This document shows, one piece after another, positions 61,819-64,000 of a stretch of DNA of 64,000 nt. Location of the stretch: the NCBI GenBank assembly GCA_023715185.1, contig JAMCAN010000001.1:1364001-1428000 (forward strand), in the 5' to 3' direction. The notes beneath the pieces are model-generated. The model saw only the letters and a list, made by a program, of their open reading frames with translations. It ran no database searches and was not told the DNA's origin. The stretch is from Planococcus sp. MER TA 32b (lineage in GTDB: Bacteria > Bacillota > Bacilli > Bacillales_A > Planococcaceae). Position 1 is the stretch's first letter. Every line of letters begins with the position of its first letter. Position numbers and translations under genes: made by a program.

Positions 61819-64000
61819 TTATTCTTCGTCATCATCGTTGTTGCCATTACCATTATTATTGCCATTTCCATTAGCGGGAGGGACAGAAGCGCCATTGGCT
61901 TCACCGTCGGAATTTTCTCCGTCGCCGCTGCCGTCTTCAGGTGGGGTTTCACCATCACCTTCACCGTCTCCGCCGTCTTCTGGAGGCGTTTCACCATCAC
62001 CATTGCCTTCGCCTTCACCATCACCGTTTCCGCCATTTCCGTTGCCTTCTCCATTTCCTTCACCTTCAGGAGGGGCTTCGTCTTCTGGTGGAGCTTCGTC
62101 TTCAGGAGGTGCTTCCTCGTCTGCCGGCGGAGTTTCTTCCGGTTCCTCCGGCTCTTCAGGAGGTGTCACTTCAACAATGACTGAAGCGGGATCGCTTCGT
62201 TGATCATCTTTTACCGCGGTAACGCTGAAAGTATAAGCCCTGCCTTCCTCAAGCGCTTCGTAGGTATAGGATTTATCTCCGGTAGTAGTGAGTACAGACC
62301 GGTTGCCGTCAGCTTCTACTGCAACTTCGAACTGTACATCTTCAATGTCACCATAATTCCAGGTCAATTCGACATTCGACCCATCAACGGAAGCACGCAA
62401 ACCTGTTGGTGCATCCAGGTCTTCCTGGACGAATTCTTCAGATACTTCATTAGGAACTGTACCGCGTACGAATAATTCTGTGCTCTTTTGATCCGAAGGT
62501 GTGTAGTCGCTTGCCAATTGAAGTGGATCTGTTCCAACTTCAATCGTAGCTTCTACGACAGATTCAGGCTGCTGGAATCTTCCAGCGTCAGGAGAAGAGA
62601 TTTTAGACATGACATCTTTGAATACTTGTTGAGACAATAATCGTTCGTTGGAAGCGGTATCCATTGCTCCTTTACGGGTAGGATAACCACTCCAAACTGA
62701 AATCGAGTATTCAGGGGAATATCCTGCAAACCAGATGTCCGGGGCAGAACTGCTGTCATGGCCGTAATCTGCGAATTCTTTTTCAGTAAAGTTCGTAGTA
62801 CCGGTCTTGCCAGCGATATCTACGCCATTGACAGCCGCAGTCGTTCCAGAAGCACCTGAAAGATTTGGATTGAGTACGTCACGCAGCATATCAGTAACCA
62901 TATAAGCTGTGCTGTCTTTCATTGCCGGCACTGATTCAGGTGCGACAACTTGTTCAGTCGTACCGTCACGGAAAACAATCTTAGTTACCGTGTGCGGTTT
63001 AGTGTAAATTCCATCATTGCCGAAAGCTGCGAAAGCTCCAGCCATCTCTACCGTATTGATATTTTCCTTAGGTGAACCGATTGCTGCAGATTCAAATATA
63101 TCCCCAAAATTCAACCCTAATTTCTGGGTAAATTCTTTTGCGTTTTCCGGACCTACTTCGTTCAATGTCTTAACAGCCGGTACGTTGCGTGAGCGGTAAA
63201 GAGCTTCCCGCATCGTCATTTCACCCAGGAAATTGCCATCGAAGTTCCGGACTTCCTTATCACCGTCTTCATATGAATAAGGTTCATCCACCAAAGTTTT
63301 ACCGGTCGACCAGTTCAAGTATTCGATAGCGGGACCATAATCCAGCAATGGCTTGATTGTGGAACCGATCTGGCGGTCGCGAGCTGTCGCATAATTGCGT
63401 CTGACATCACCGCTGTAATCGCGTCCAGCACCAATAGCGCGGATCGCGCCGGTTTCAGTATCGACAACCGTCAAAGCTGACTGGACTTCATCGTTGAAGA
63501 AAATGTCAGATGCCATTGTGTCATTTACGGCTTTTTGTACATCAGGTTCAAGAGTTGTGTAAACAGTTAGACCTTCATCAAGGGAAATATCTTCATCCAA
63601 TGCCTCGATTTCACTTTCGACCATTTCCATGAAAGCTGTATATTCGCCGCTCGGCGGAGTAGGACGCTGCTCCTCAGGCAACAGGGTTTCAGTAACCGGA
63701 ATAGCCTGGGCAGCTTCTTTTTCTTCAGTTGTTATTTTTCCATGCTGTTCCATCAGGCTGAGTACGATATTGCGCCGGTCTTGTGCCCGGTCCGGATTAT
63801 TGAAAGGGTTATAGCCGTTGGGACTCTGCGGCATACCTGCGAGCATCGCTGCTTCGTGCAATTCAAGTTCCGAAACATGCTTGCCGAAGAAATTCTCAGA
63901 AGCCGTTCCAAAACCGTATGTGTTGCCGGACATCAGGATTTTGTTGAAATACATTTCAAAGATTTCTTCTTTTGAATATTCCTGTTCCAGCTGGTAGGCA
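61819..64000 (-). CDS. ponA: Penicillin-binding protein 1A/1B, class A (partial; N terminus beyond the window)
   Basis: PonA polymerises and cross-links peptidoglycan outside the membrane. The frame is open to the right edge; the visible part starts within the glycosyltransferase domain (AYQLEQEYSKEEIFEMYFNKIL). The transpeptidase domain has the active serine in GSTIKP (codon 63363-63361), SRN and KTGTTNF. After it come a fibronectin type III-like domain (DAPTGLRASVDGSNVELTWNYG to VIVEVTPP, split here) and a tail of about 110 residues rich in Pro, Glu, Gly, Asn and Asp. In relatives recU lies upstream of ponA. An internal methionine at 63954 is not the start. Confidence 0.94.
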   Translation of the reverse strand, partial: AYQLEQEYSKEEIFEMYFNKILMSGNTYGFGTASENFFGKHVSELELHEAAMLAGMPQSPNGYNPFNNPDRAQDRRNIVLSLMEQHGKITTEEKEAAQAIPVTETLLPEEQRPTPPSGEYTAFMEMVESEIEALDEDISLDEGLTVYTTLEPDVQKAVNDTMASDIFFNDEVQSALTVVDTETGAIRAIGAGRDYSGDVRRNYATARDRQIGSTIKPLLDYGPAIEYLNWSTGKTLVDEPYSYEDGDKEVRNFDGNFLGEMTMREALYRSRNVPAVKTLNEVGPENAKEFTQKLGLNFGDIFESAAIGSPKENINTVEMAGAFAAFGNDGIYTKPHTVTKIVFRDGTTEQVVAPESVPAMKDSTAYMVTDMLRDVLNPNLSGASGTTAAVNGVDIAGKTGTTNFTEKEFADYGHDSSSAPDIWFAGYSPEYSISVWSGYPTRKGAMDTASNERLLSQQVFKDVMSKISSPDAGRFQQPESVVEATIEVGTDPLQLASDYTPSDQKSTELFVRGTVPNEVSEEFVQEDLDAPTGLRASVDGSNVELTWNYGDIEDVQFEVAVEADGNRSVLTTTGDKSYTYEALEEGRAYTFSVTAVKDDQRSDPASVIVEVTPPEEPEEPEETPPADEEAPPEDEAPPEDEAPPEGEGNGEGNGNGGNGDGEGEGNGDGETPPEDGGDGEGDGETPPEDGSGDGENSDGEANGASVPPANGNGNNNGNGNNDDDEE

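Noticed and set aside
61838..62203. Long plus-strand frames opposite the ponA tail
   Set aside because: They mirror the low-complexity Gly/Pro/Glu codons of ponA and encode only Pro/Ser/Phe-rich repeats.

Overview
This window is chromosomal DNA from a low-to-moderate GC Gram-positive bacterium of the Bacillales. The gene order follows, block by block, the Bacillus subtilis lysA-ribT-scpAB-res-sigX, ypbB-recQ-ypdA-ansA-prsW-cmk-der-gpsA, hbs-mtrAB-hepST-ndk-aro-tyrA-qcr and ypjD-dapB-bshA-cca-birA-panCD-dinG-asnS-dnaD-nth-ponA segments. Every sporulation or germination gene I would expect inside these blocks is missing (dacB-spmAB between scpB and rluB, sleB-ypeB between prsW and cmk, spoIVA between yphF and hbs). 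The missing genes, the protein sequences and the dispersed repeats suggest a non-sporing Planococcaceae member such as Planococcus or Planomicrobium. That name is an inference from recalled synteny, not from a database search.

Layout. Positions 1-8.2 kb: lysine synthesis (lysA), an orphan ribT, a DUF309 gene, the ScpAB condensin partners, rluB, and resABC for cytochrome c maturation. 8.5-12.8 kb: the two-component system ResDE, then ECF sigma factor SigX and its anti-sigma RsiX, with a good SigX-type promoter across the end of resE. 12.9-22.5 kb: an FMN riboswitch and riboflavin transporter ribU, ferredoxin, ypbB-recQ, a LysM protein, a CBS protein, a phosphoesterase, ypdA, ansA, prsW, then a block of long-hairpin repeats including a 247-bp tandem duplication. 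22.5-30 kb: cmk, plsC-like, an S1-domain protein, fni, der, gpsA, yphEF, hbs. 30-39.5 kb: folE-mtrB, hepS-menG-hepT, ndk, aroC-aroB-aroH-tyrA-aroA (without the usual trp genes and hisC). 39.6-46.6 kb: ypiABF, qcrABC, ypjA, a zinc metallopeptidase, a YitT-family gene. 46.7-61.8 kb: ypjD-dapB-mgsA-bshA-cca-birA, a candidate attenuator leader then panCD, a second repeat block, dinG-ypmAB-aspB-asnS, a third repeat area, dnaD-nth-ypoC. The right edge cuts ponA (class A penicillin-binding protein) on the minus strand.

The genes work together mainly in aerobic respiration (ResABC and ResDE for cytochrome c maturation and control, HepS/HepT/MenG for menaquinone, QcrABC as the b6c-type complex), in envelope stress and wall building (SigX/RsiX, PrsW, PonA, TseB, LysM protein), in bacillithiol redox chemistry (BshA, YpdA), and in aromatic, lysine, pantothenate and cofactor synthesis. 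No tRNA, rRNA, CRISPR array, insertion sequence, phage or obvious transferred island was seen. The less ordinary material is between genes: a family of long imperfect hairpins, a box-plus-hairpin family whose stems differ in sequence but stay paired, the panC leader, and the precise gene losses.
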